Origin: Medicago truncatula
Taxonomy: Eukaryota > Streptophyta > Magnoliopsida > Fabales > Fabaceae
Direction: 5' to 3'
DNA: 64,000 nucleotides
Assembly: GCF_003473485.1 (NCBI RefSeq)
Contig: NC_053044.1
Coordinates: 54,910,091 to 54,974,090 of the forward strand
The number at the start of each line of letters is the position of its first letter. Positions within the stretch are counted from its first letter, which is position 1. The translations under genes were made by a program, and so were the position numbers. The notes beneath the pieces are model-generated. The model was not told where the DNA came from, did not search any database, and saw nothing but the letters and a program-made list of their open reading frames with translations. Shown in pieces: positions 10,041-22,400 of the stretch.

Positions 10041-12921
10041 ATGGAGGCTGAAAAGGATGTGTCTATCAAACAGTACACAAATGAGGAAGTGGATGATGAT
10101 GGAAGAATCAAGAGAACCGGTAAGCATGTTTTCTCTATCTAATTTCCAGTTATAATAACTGCATTTCATTTCATTTCAGCATCTCTTTTTCTTTTCTTGC
10201 CATTTCAGAATCATATGTCCTTTTCATATAATTCATGTGTTTTATGTCGTTGATACTCAAACAGTTATAAAAAAGATAAAAATATAAAAAAAATTAAATG
10301 TTCCTTTGAAAGATGTTTTCTTTTAAAATAATTTATTTTGGAAGATGCGACATTATTATACACACTACCATCTATTGAAATTGTCAATTTCTTTTTAAGA
10401 CTATTATTAGAAGTTCAAAACAAAATAAATAAAGAAGTTGAAACTTGAAAATAATCCTCTTATTTTCTTTCATGAGGTCCTTTTCTTTTTTTGCAATAAA
10501 AGGTGTCTATTTATATTAATTTCTGTGGGGATTGTGAGTTGAAGGAGTGATAGAATTTGGAAAATCTGATCTTCCTGTCCATATTAACTTGTGCTATCAT
10601 TGAAAAATTAGTATATGACTAAAATTGATGTATTTAATTAATGGAAATAATTGGATTTGAATGGATGCTTGTGGTTGCAGGGAACGTGTTGACGGCAACA
10701 ACACACATAATAACAGTGGTGGTGGGTGCAGGAGTGTTGGCTCTAGCATGGGCAATTTCTCAACTAGGATGGATAGCTGGCATACTTGTTATGATCACAT
10801 TTTCATCCATTTCCATTTACACTTACAATCTTATAGCTGATTGTTATAGATATCCAGACTCAGTTAATGGCAAGAGAAACTACACTTATATGCAGGCCGT
10901 TCATGCTTACCTAGGTATATATCATAAATACATCAATTTAAATTTAATCTAATTCCCACTTTTATCCGACTTGAGGGATTAATTGTGCGTAGAAGATACC
11001 TGATTCACGCTAAAATTGTACTACGCATATGATAATGTTAAAATTTTGTCCACTATTTTTGTCAACGCTAAATTCATGTTCTATTTCAAATGTTTTAATT
11101 AGTTGCACATTTCCATTTTGTCATTAGGTGGAATAATGCACGTATTTTGTGGATTGATCCAGTATGGGAAACTCGCTGGGATTACAGTGGGCTACACTAT
11201 AACTTGCTCTACAAGCATGGTGTAAGTTGTCACATTGATTAACCATAGTATTTTTGGTCTTAAAATATGTGAGTGAGGTGGTATTATTGTGGTCCTTGAA
11301 TGCATTGAAATTACAAAACACCTCAACAAATTGATTAATAGAAGACACATTTGAGGATCAAACTAACTAGCATTCAGTAATACCAATGAGACCAATGAGA
11401 AAGTGTATTTATTTATATATGTTTTTGTAATTTTGATGCATTCAATAACTATTGTTATAACATCTTAATATTTAAGAAACAAAATCATACTCACTAATTT
11501 ATGGTATTGTTAATGTATAAATGTGGCAGGGCTATAAAGAAATTGATTTGCTTCCACAAAAATGGCCATGAAGCTTATTGCAAGTTTTCAAATAATCCCT
11601 ACATGCTCGGTTTTGGGATCTTTCAGATTTTATTGTCTCAAATCCCAAATTTCCATAAGTTAACATTGATATCAACTGTTGCTGCTATTACCTCTTTTGG
11701 TTATGCATTAATTGGAAGTGGACTCTCTCTAGCAGTTGTGGTGTCAGGTATAACCTTCATCATCTATATCTTTCCAACAAAATATTAACAACATACTGTA
11801 TATTCCACCAAAAGCTTGTCAGTGACTACAAAAAACTGAAAAATGATGTGACCAACATTACTAAGGCATTTTTGGCTGTGAACAGGGAAAGGAGAAACAA
11901 CCAGTTTGTTTGGAACCAAAGTAGGACCAGGATTGTCAGAAGATGACAAAATTTGGAAAGTTTTGACTGCTTTGGGAAACATTGCACTTGCTTGCTCTTA
12001 TGCTACTGTTGTCTATGATATAATGGTAAAAGCACACAACTTACTAAGTAAAGTTACATTATATTATTAATTAGAAGTATAAAAAAGTAGACTTGGTTGC
12101 AGTAGCATATTTGATTCATCCACTAGTCCATTGATATTATTTATCTCTATGTTTTTTTATTTAGGACACATTAAAGTCAAATCCACCGGAAAGCACACAG
12201 ATGAGGAAGGCAAATATGTTGGGGATCACTACAATGACAATACTTTTCCTCCTATGTGGTTCACTTGGCTATGCTGCATTTGGTGATCACACCCCAGGGA
12301 ACATCCTCACTGGTTTTGGATTTTATGAGCCCTTCTTGTTGGTTGCTTTGGGGAATGTATGCATTATAGTCCATATGGTGGGAGCATATCAGGTAATCGA
12401 ATTTCTCTCGTCTGTTAATTGTAATTAATTATACCCTTATTTTTATCTAATCAGTTGATAAAATAGATCGTATTAGAGATGTTGTTATAATGATGCAGGT
12501 TTTAGCTCAACCAATATTTCGTATAGTTGAAATGGGTGCTAACATGATGTGGCCACAATCATCTTTCATACATAAGGAATACCCAAACAAAATTGGTTCT
12601 TTAACATTCAACATCAACTTATTTAGACTAATTTGGAGGACAATATTTGTGATAATGGCCACAGTTATTGCCATGGCAATGCCATTCTTCAACGAGTTTC
12701 TTGCATTACTTGGAGCATTTGGATTTTGGCCACTCATCGTCTTCTTCCCGATACAAATGCACATCTCTCAGAAACATATAAACAGATTTTCATTGAAGTG
12801 GTGTGTGCTCCAACTATTGAGTCTTGTTTGTTTTTTTGTTTCAGTAGCTGCTGCAGTTGGTTCCATTCATGGAATTAGTAAGAATATCACAAAATACAAA
12901 CTCTTCATGTATAAACAATAG
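10041..12921 (+). CDS. AAP: Amino acid permease (AAP family), gene 1
   Basis: Seven exons: 10041-10119, 10681-10914, 11128-11221, 11530-11747, 11886-12025, 12165-12392, 12499-12921. They join in phase to 471 residues, the normal AAP length. AAPs (AAAP superfamily) are plasma-membrane proton/amino acid symporters with about 11 membrane helices that load amino acids into phloem, seeds or roots. Family features seen: acidic N-terminal tail (DDDGRIKRTG), first helix with VVVGAGVLALAWAISQLGW, LIADCYRYPDSVNGKRNYTY, VFCGLIQYGKLAG, LSQIPNFHKL, LGYAAFGDHTPGNILTGFGF and the C-terminal end GISKNITKYKLFMYKQ. Donors and acceptors are all GT-AG. The ATG directly follows TATATAA, which is odd. Substrate preference cannot be read from sequence. 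A paralogue follows at 16466. Confidence 0.93.
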
Positions 12922-13239
12922 CCTATTTCAAAATGGAGCCTAGAGTTAATGCAGTAATCTTGTTTCTAAGAATTTCCTTCTGAGTTAATAGCCTATTCCA
13001 TTCTTATTATTTTTGAAGTATTTGAGTTACCTAATATTTTAATTATTCTAGAATTTCCTATTATCATGTCTGAACACGCTTTAATTGTTGCTTCTATCAG
13101 TCATCCTCAACTATATAGTTCATTCATACGCAATCCGTAGATCCATCCCATTTGTGTTTTCTTCCACAGAAGTGTGACAAAAGTTGTTTCTTGACCATTC
13201 CCCATAGAGTAGCAACACTTGTTTCCCTAGTCGGTCCTT
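12922..13239. other. 3' UTR and spacer downstream of AAP gene 1
   Basis: No further coding exon. The first part is presumably the 3' UTR; the tandem array begins at about 13240. Confidence 0.5.
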
Positions 13240-14640
13240 CATTATGACAATTGCAACGTTAACTCTATTTAGTAGGAAGGATATTTGTCGGGAAAAGGCT
13301 CATTTTTGACGCAAAATTAAACACAAACGAATAAATGAAAAAGTCACCAATTACACACATTCTCATGTCTTTTTTCGCACACGTAAGCACTTCGCTTGCA
13401 ATAATAGGGAAATGATTAATATCATGAACAATTTTCGCACAAAATAGTCTAGATGTTATATCATCGGCAGATACCCATGATTTCTAGGAAAAAGAAAGCA
13501 ATTACTAAGCAATATCCATTTCTTCTTATAATCTAACAACTGTTATTCATGCAATTAATGATGTTCTTCGAGATAAATAGTAATGTGCTCAACAAGAATG
13601 CAAATTCATTCGACTCTAACATTAACTATATTTAGTAGGAACGATATTTTCGGACAAACATTATTCATTGTCTCTTTGATGGAAAAAAACACGTGGATGA
13701 ATGAAAGTGTCGCCAATCTCGCACATTGTCATGTCATTTTTTCTGCGCATGAACGCAAGCATTTCCCATACTATAATAGGACGATGGTTTTTATCATGAT
13801 CGGTTTCTCATGAAATATACGTCACACTAAATAGTCATGATATCGTATCATTGACAGAGACCAATGATTTCTAGGGAAAAAAGTAATTACTTAGCAATAT
13901 CCATTTTCTTCTTAAAATTGAACAAGTGTTATTCACGATGTTCTTCATAATAAAGAGTAATATACTCGGTAAGGATTAAAATCTTTAACATAAAACACAC
14001 ATGAATAAATGAAAATGTCATCAATCACACACATTCTCATGTCTTTTTTTTTCCGTGCATGCACGCAACCATTTTCCTTACTATAGTAGAAAAATGATTC
14101 ATATCATGACCAGTTTCCTCACTAAATAGACGACACACAAAAGCCAGGATATTATGTTATTGACAAAGACCCATGATTTCCAAGAAAATAATTACTTAGC
14201 AATATCAATTTCTTATTAAAATAAACAAGTATCATTCATGTGATTTGTGATGTTCTTCGTGATAAACGATAATATATTAACAAGGATGAAAACTCAACTA
14301 ATTGTAACATTAACTCTTTTTTTATCAAGATTGTAACATTTAACTCTATTTGATAAGAAAGATATTCGTCGGTCAAAAATTTAGTTTCTGTGACAGAAAA
14401 ACAGACACAGATAAATGGAAGTATCATCAATATAATCACACACATTCTCATTGACTATTTGCGCATACACACGTTTCGCATACTATAATAGAAAAAACTT
14501 TCTGGGTGGTGGGGGTGGGGGTTACCTAGCAATGTCACTTTCTTCTTTTTTTTTTTTTTTTAAGGAATGTCACTTTCTTCTTAAATTCAAACAAGTATTA
14601 TTTGTGTGGTTTATGATGTTCTTTATGGGTAATGATATGT
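13240..14640. repeat. Degenerate tandem array, about four copies of a ~350 bp unit
   Basis: Recurring landmarks appear in the same order: TTAACTCTATTTAGTAGG (about 13258, 13618, 14338), ACACACATTCTCATGTC (13357, 14029, 14440 region), ATACTATAATAG or a variant, CCATGATTTC (13479, 13866, 14171), TTAGCAATATC (13516, 13897, 14196) and ATGATGTTCTTC (13559, 13938, 14249, 14610). The third copy lacks the opening landmark and the fourth carries G-rich and T-rich insertions near 14505-14560. No coding capacity and no satellite family I can name. Confidence 0.75.
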
Positions 14641-15028
14641 ATCCCGAATTTTTTTATCCTGAGATATTCACGACCTTGTTAAATTGGCCTTGCTATCACT
14701 TATTTCCTTTTTTTCAGCTTGCCTACTTCAACTAAAGAGGATATCCAACGGCTGAAAATATTTCGGTACGGTTTGCTTCGCTGTAAATAGCAACACTCGT
14801 TCTTTATATAATAGTTGGTAGACCCCAAAAATCAGAGTTTGAAATTCCCCAATTGATAGGTTATTCATAAATTACATTGTAAATTATCAATAAGGTTGGT
14901 GGTTCTCTTTAACTTGACATGAGGGTAGTTCTTCCCTAATCTTTCTTTTTTGTTTAAATCAACATTCCAAACAAAACAAATAGTGCAAAAGATACTCAAT
15001 TCATATACAAGATCATAAAACAAAGATT
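14641..15028. other. Intergenic DNA, nothing recognised
   Basis: AT-rich sequence between the tandem array and the SINE; no gene or repeat seen. Confidence 0.4.
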
Positions 15029-15044
15029 AAGAGTAACCTCCAAC

Positions 15045-15256
15045 CCATTTGGGGTTGACCTATTAGTTGGTTTGAGATTTTGGAGTTTGCTTCTCCAAAG
15101 GTCTCATGTTCGATTCTCTCTAATGCCAATTTCGGTGGGCTAAGTCCATACAGAGCTTGCTCTAACTTTAAATGGGACCCCCGCAAGTGGACGGTGGGAT
15201 TGGTCCCCTCAGATTAGTCGGTTCTTGATCCGAATACCGAGTTTTCAAAAAAAAAA
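15045..15256 (+). mobile_element. tRNA-derived SINE with 16 bp target-site duplication
   Basis: About 212 bp ending in an A-tail and flanked by the exact direct repeat AAGAGTAACCTCCAAC at 15029-15044 and 15257-15272. The 5' part has tRNA-promoter-like boxes: TTAGTTGGTTTGAG (A-box region) and GGTCTCATGTTCGATTC (B-box region). The body includes GGTGGGCTAAGTCC and GGACCCCCGCAAGTGG. Length, internal promoter, A-tail and long variable duplication together define a SINE moved by LINE machinery. The perfect duplication suggests a fairly recent insertion. Confidence 0.9.
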
Positions 15257-15272
15257 AAGAGTAACCTCCAAC

Positions 15273-16385
15273 AATCAAAAGGAAGACAATTCATAAGATC
15301 AATACACCACTTATAAAATAGACGGTGGTCACCCTTTATCTTAATCATAAACTATTTTTAATATTGACTCTTATCGAGTCTGAAAATATTCTACCATTTT
15401 TCTATCTCTTAAATAACTGAATGTCAAATCAAAGCTAGACGTTTCCCCTTTGACCTTTCACCCTAAAAGAAATATATACCATAAGGTGTGAAAAACATGT
15501 GGCATAACCAACATCACTATGACCCATTTGTCCAACTCATAACAAATAAAAGAGAGATTTCACATATTGAGAACAAGTGTATTTCTCACTCTTGTAGTCT
15601 AAATTTTGTATATATAAAAGAAAAAAAAAAAAAAAAAAGTTGCATGGAACGGTTAACACACTTTGAATTTAATTCACATATAAATTATATTGAGGTTTTC
15701 TTTAATTATGTTATTGATGCGAAGTATTCTTCAACTTTTTCGATAATTATTCTTTGTAGGTTCTAAAATATCATCTCTAGTGAGGTCACCCTTCCGTACC
15801 AAGTTTTTTTCCCTACCCACAAGGTTTGAATCCAAGACTTTGTTTAAAGAATTTGAATTAAGTTTTACTTGGAGCATTGTATTGTTAGTCAATTTTATGG
15901 TGTTTGACCAAATATTATTAGCTTTTTGCTCATATATTTTAAATGGTATAACATAAATATTTTCAACTTTACTTATATTTTTTATTTATTTATTTTGACT
16001 TTCCTAAAACAATCAAAATAAATATCTTATTTAAAAGAAATTGTTAATATAAAATAGTTATAAGGGAACTTTTTTTGAATATAAATAAATAAAATGTATA
16101 TAAAATTGAAAAGTATTAAACTATTAAAAAAACTCCTACTAGAAACAAAAAATACAATTTAATTTCATTGAACCCCACCTGAATGAAACAAAGGAAGACT
16201 AGAATAATAAATAAGAGAAGTGTGCAACGTCAACATGATTCTTGTACTCATTCTCCCGAGAGAGTGAACGACCTACGCGTCATCGCTTCCCATAAGGTAA
16301 CATTTATTTTGACTTCTATGTCACACTATCAGTGCATTGTGTTCATCTTCATCACAAATAATTAATTGATTCACATTGCTATACC
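15273..16385. other. Spacer and promoter region upstream of AAP gene 2
   Basis: AT-rich, with a poly-A run near 15621-15638. No gene seen. A degenerate tRNA-like patch (AAGGTTTGAATCCAAGAC near 15820) may be an old SINE remnant but is too worn to call. Confidence 0.4.
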
Positions 16386-16386
16386 T

Positions 16387-16393
16387 TTATAAA
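16387..16393 (+). promoter_or_regulatory. Candidate TATA box of AAP gene 2
   Basis: TTATAAA lies about 73 bases before the ATG at 16466, leaving room for a 5' UTR of about 40 bases. Position and sequence only. Confidence 0.5.
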
Positions 16394-16465
16394 CCTTGTT
16401 TGTTATTCATCTTCTTCTTCATAAAATTTCAGAGAGGCTTCAAAACTTTATTTTGTTTCTGAGAA

Positions 16466-19400
16466 ATGAAGGAGATTATGGAAGTGGAATCTGGTGTTAC
16501 AACTCCAAGTGCTCTTCTTGATGATGATGGCAGAACCAAACGAACTGGTATAATTTCTCTTCCTATTCTAACTCTAAATCTCTAATTATTAATTTCTCTA
16601 TATTTTCTCCATGCATTTCTCATGCTTGGTTTTTACAATCTCCTTGTTATTTGGTTTTTACCAACTCGTAAATCATGCACTTTTTTTTTTTTTTTTTGTC
16701 TCTATACTCTATCCATAACAAAGTATGTATTTGGTCCACTTTTGACCAGATACAGATAAAGTTTTGCTTATATTTTTTTTTCTTATATACAAATTTTTGC
16801 TGGTTATGGAGAAGAAAATATCCATATACAAATCGAATATTCATCATGTGTAATTCTGAAAACTAATTCATCGGATATTGTGGGACCTAAGCAAGCAATA
16901 AATTCTTTTTGAGTTTTAGGCTTTGTTTGGATGGCAAACTAAAGCTTAAGGAAAGAATGTAAGAGGAAAGATTGTAAAAGGAAAGATTGAGAATGAAAAG
17001 TGAAAAGATTGTTCTAGCGGTTTGATTTGAGAGATAGTAGAAGGAAAGAAAGATTATTCTAATGGTTCATAAAAAATGAGTAATAATATAAATGTGTTTT
17101 TAAAAGGACAAAAATATCCTTATACACAAATTTTATATGATAAAAAGAATAAAAAAAAATAGACACTATAATTTCATCCATAAAATAAATCATGTAAAGA
17201 AATAGAAAAAATAAAAATAAAAAGTTGGGTCACATTTCATTTCTTGTGCATTGGTGATAGCAATAATAGTATAAAATGAATGGTATACGAAAAGTTGCAT
17301 AACTTTTCAGGATTGGTTAAATTGAAATTTTCGAACTAAGGCGAGGAAAGTTTTTTCCTGTGGGACCTAGCAAAAAGTAATCAGTTCTTTCACTTAGAGA
17401 ACCAAACTAAAGAAAGGATCTTAATTTGTGAGCTTTCTCTCCTTTCACAATCAATCCTTAGTCCTTCTTTTAAACCAAACACATCCTTAGTGTTGCTTTA
17501 TGTTTGGACTTAAAGTTCTAACTTAAGACCTGGTTAAGCTTTCTGTATATAAAACTACATGAAATGTAATTACAATGACAATTTGAGTTAAAAAATGAAA
17601 ATTAATAAAACAAAAACCACCGATTCCTGAATTTGCCCTTATTATTCATCGAACGTTTCTTGCATTATCTTAATTTTTGTGCTTCATGAATTTACCCTTT
17701 TGATCACTAACTATACTATCATTTACTCCACACACTAGTACGTTAACTTTCAAAAGGGCAATCACTAAACTAATAGATAGTAATATCTAAAGACAATCGA
17801 AAGGGGTCATCCTAAACTTTTTTTTATTGTTTTTTTACATAATTTAATCATCAACTACTTTTTCCAGCCCAGAACTGTCGTGATTTAAATAAAATTTTGA
17901 TACATAATCACTAAACTATTTTATAGATTAGTTCTCATCCATAAAGGATTAGCGCCATCTTATTGTTCGTTTGTATTTTGTTTTTGTATAAATAATTATA
18001 ATTGGTCGTTTGAAACTAACATAAAAACAATGACAATTTAGATTAAAAAAATATTTTATAAATAACTATAAACTATTTATTATTTTATTAATAATTTCAA
18101 TTATTAATCTTTTGATAGAAAGTGTATATATGTATGAATTATATGGGATTGCAAATGAGTCGATTTGTGTCGAGCTTGTTTCAGCTCGACTTGATTGGTG
18201 GCTTGATATCAACATTTTTTTTAAGTTTAAACTCGACTTGATTCAAAGTATAAAGTATGTAAATAAAACAATTCAATTTGTTATAGTTCGAATCACATAA
18301 TTTAAAAGTCAAACAATTATCAAAGATCTTTGACCTGCGAAAAATATAAATGTATATTAGATCTATGAAAAATAATTCTTTTTTTTTTGGATAAAATCGT
18401 TGTGCTTCATATAATTAATTATATGCCTACTTTATATAATTCTCGGTCAACTAGAATCCGTGAATCACCACAAGGTTTATTTTCGTGGTATTAAAGTTTT
18501 TTTTTTTTTAAAGAAGTGCGTAAAGTTAAAAGTATATTTTGTCAAAAAAAATTAAAGTTAAAGTATATATATTTTTTTTAGTCAAAAGAAAAATTAAAAT
18601 AAATAAAAGAAAGAGATATAGAGATTTGGGCATAGTTTTAAAAACCGGATCGGACCGGCCGGTCGAACCGGTCCGACCGTGAACCGGTGTGTAGTCCGGT
18701 TCGAGACTAATATCGGATCGGCCATGTTATTAAACCGATCAAAACCGGTCAAACTCGCTAAAAACTGATGACTCGGCCGGTTTTTTGAGTTAATCGGGTT
18801 TAATAAATATTTTATGTTTAATGCTTGGATTAATGCTTCATTATGCATACTTTAATATTAATTAATGCTAATTAATGACTTATTTAATTCCGATTATGAT
18901 TCAACGGCCTTGACATTTTAATGTTAAGAAAAAATTTTGAATTTGAAAAAACTGCCGAACAGGAATCAAACCGCAGACATTGTGAAGGTCATAAGAAACT
19001 TAACCACTGCGACAACTAATTGATCATGTTAACAACTGTAATTTATTATATATATTTAAGTATAACACATCTTTTATTAAAATTGAAGGAACAAATAGTT
19101 TTTTTTTTCTTTCAAGAAGAACACATCATTATTAAATATAATAACAATAATACTAATACTAGTAATATACATATCATCTCTCCCCTAAAAACAATATACA
19201 TGTCATATGTTTTTGTAGAAAATCTATTTATTATATTAATATTAGTTGATATGCATCTATTTGTTGTCAACAAAATATAGTTATACTTTTAAAAAAAATA
19301 TAGATATACAAATATACATATTATATGTTAGATTTTTAGTTTTGAGGTGACCGAGTCACCGGTTCAATTCGATTTAATCTGGTTAAATAGTTATAAAAAT

Positions 19401-22400
19401 TTAATCTTAAGACCGAGTCATCTAACCGAGTTATCCGGTTTAATCCGATTCAGACATGCGGTTCAACCAGTGACCCAGTGGTTCGACCATTAACCCAGTG
19501 ACCCAATACCCCTGCCGAGTCGATGACCGAGCCGAGTTTTAAAACTATGGATTTGGGTGACATTACACTAGATACAACCCAAACAAGAATACAACAATAT
19601 AAATCAGACCTAGTGATCAACCATAATCTATCTTAACAAGAATTCACTAATCACGGACGTAACCCAGTGAACCGGCGTACGAGCACGAAACCAGGTTACA
19701 AAAATATGAAAAGTGAACATTGCGAAGAACAGTTAGGGTTTAATTTCGGCGAATGGATCAAACACCAGTACGATATCAAGATCCAAGTGGCAAAAACTCC
19801 CTGAACAAAGCAGCAAGCAAAAAGCTCTTTCGAGCACGGAGAAGCAACGTGTAGGCAGACAAGAGGACTTGAAACCTACAAATCTCAACAGATTTAGAAA
19901 CATCAGAGAGTCGAAGAAGTATGCCACCAAACACAGCCGATTTTAACGTATAAGAACTCAGATCGAATGATGAGTATTAGAAACCAGACCCATTCGGATT
20001 AACAAAACCAGACCCTTTCGAATTTTTGAGTCACAAACGCGCAACCATTACAAAATGAGTAAGTCTAAATCTCCCGATCTCATTTCGAACAACAGAACAG
20101 TCGTCCGAAACCCACAAAACAAACACAAACAAACATCTGGTGACCATCAAACAAAACAAAACACACAAAGTGCACTGGAACGACAACGGAGAACACCCAC
20201 TCAAACCTGAAAGAACGGATATGAGTATGCCAAACGGTGAGAAACTACCGACGAACAAGACATAAAGGCCCTCCAACAAACAACTAGCAACTGAAGAAAC
20301 AAACACAACCGACGAGCAACAAAAACCACATGAGGGAGCTTAACACCAACCAAGCACAACAACTCAATCCCGAAACAAACCATCTCCCGACCACGGACCA
20401 CCACCACTGTCAATCGACGTGCGTGAACACCCACCATTCTTGCAAGAACAAAACTAGAGGAAACCAAAAACGAGTCAACCACCCTTTTGCGGACCCAAAG
20501 CCGGATCTGAAAAAGAGGAGCTTGTACCACAGTAGATCGATGATTGGTAGGGGAGATCTGAAATGAAACAGCAACTCCACCTCCTATAAAGTTTGGGATA
20601 TCGCTCACCCAAAAAGTAATTTTTAATTAAAATAAAATCAAATGCTATTAACAAATAACAATGGATTGATCTCTTTCAAAAAAAAAAAATGGATTGATTT
20701 AAATAGTAGAAGATTTAGACTTGTTAAACAAGTGGTGAAAGGTTTGATCTTGAACTCTTGGGTATGAGAAAATTTGGTTGGAAGGATAGAACTTACCTTC
20801 TTTGTCTACAAATTTCATTAATTGAAATTAATCATCGTTAAACGGCAAAAACTTCGTAGATATAATGGTAATAAAAAATAAAAAAATCAAACGAACACTA
20901 GCAAGTTTTTTTTTAGTCTCTTATACTACTAGTAAGCTTTTAATTACATATACTAAAAATTGTTACACTATTTTAGAGAACTGTACAAAACATAAAAGTT
21001 GTTAATAGTTACATAAACTCTAACTAGATAAGTTCCTTTTATCATTTTTCAAATATAAATTGATCTGCCAAATATAATGGGGTTGGTTTTGAATGAGAAT
21101 TGCAGGAACAGTATGGACTGCGAGTGCACATATCATAAACGCAGTTATTGGGACTGGAGTGCTGTCCTTACCATGGGCTATGTCCCAAATGGGTTGGGGT
21201 CTTGGAATATCCTGCATTTTCATCTTTGCTGGTGTTACACTCTACACTTCAAATCTTCTTGCTGATTGTTATAGATCACCTGATCCTGTTACTGGCAAGA
21301 GAAACACAACTTACATGGAAGCTGTCAAAACTCACTTAGGTGGAAAACAACACGTGTTTTGTGGATTGGTCCAATATGGCAACCTTGCTGGCTTTACTAT
21401 TGGCTTCATCATAACAACATCTACAAGTATAGTGTAAGTTTTTCTGTTTTTGCAAATAGAAGAAAGCATAAATTATTAAATTTTATATCATGTAATTATA
21501 GTATTAATGATGTTAATTGCATGTATATTTCAGGACGATACTTAAAAACAATTGCTTCCGGAAGAATGGGTTTGAAGCTCCATGCCGTTTTTCTAATAAT
21601 CCATACATGATTGGTATTGGAATAATTGAAATAATATTATCTCAAATCCCCAATTTTCACAAGTTATCTGTGCTATCAATCATAGCAGCTTCCATGGCTT
21701 TCGGCTACGCATCCATCGGTGTTGGACTTTCACTTACTACCGTTATCCAAGGTCAGTTAGTTCTTTTATTGATAAATCTATCTTTGAGTTATGTATTAAG
21801 TAAACTTGATCAGATACCACTAAACTAACATCCACTTTAATATTTTCTTTTTATATATTTAGTAAATCTATCTGTTTTATATTAGACAACTTTATATTAG
21901 TAGAGCCTATCGTTAATTTGAGTTGATAATTTCTTTGGTCACTCTCCTTACTTCTCACGCGTCCTCCACTTATTTTTCATCTTATTTCGTTCGGATTATA
22001 TAATGCAATGTATATTTACAATGTTTTAGGTTATATAATATGAATCCCCAACAATTTAGAAAACAACTTCAAATTATCTTGGTTCCTCCAATTATTGTCT
22101 CAAAACGGTTCAGAAAGCATAACCCAACAAAATATTAATAGTTTAGATTATATAATATGAATTGTGTCAAATCCCTCACCAGATCAATTTCTAAGAGCAT
22201 TTGTTTTTCATACGTCCCCACATTTTACATTAAATAATCTGAAGTATTAGTATTTTTTCGATTTATGTTTTTCAAACTATTTTGAAACAAGAATTTTAAG
22301 AACCATGGTAATTTGAAGGTATTTTCTGAATGTTTAGGAGATTCATATTAAATAATCCGAACATTCTACAATATTTAAGATAATATAAGAAAAATGGAGC

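Noticed and set aside
14500-14525. G-rich run that could form a G-quadruplex
   Set aside because: Only an irregular G cluster in a degenerate tandem copy; not enough evidence for a functional site.
18594-18848. Minus-strand open frame of 84 codons
   Set aside because: It lies across the end of the hAT element; the peptide is made from its subterminal repeats.
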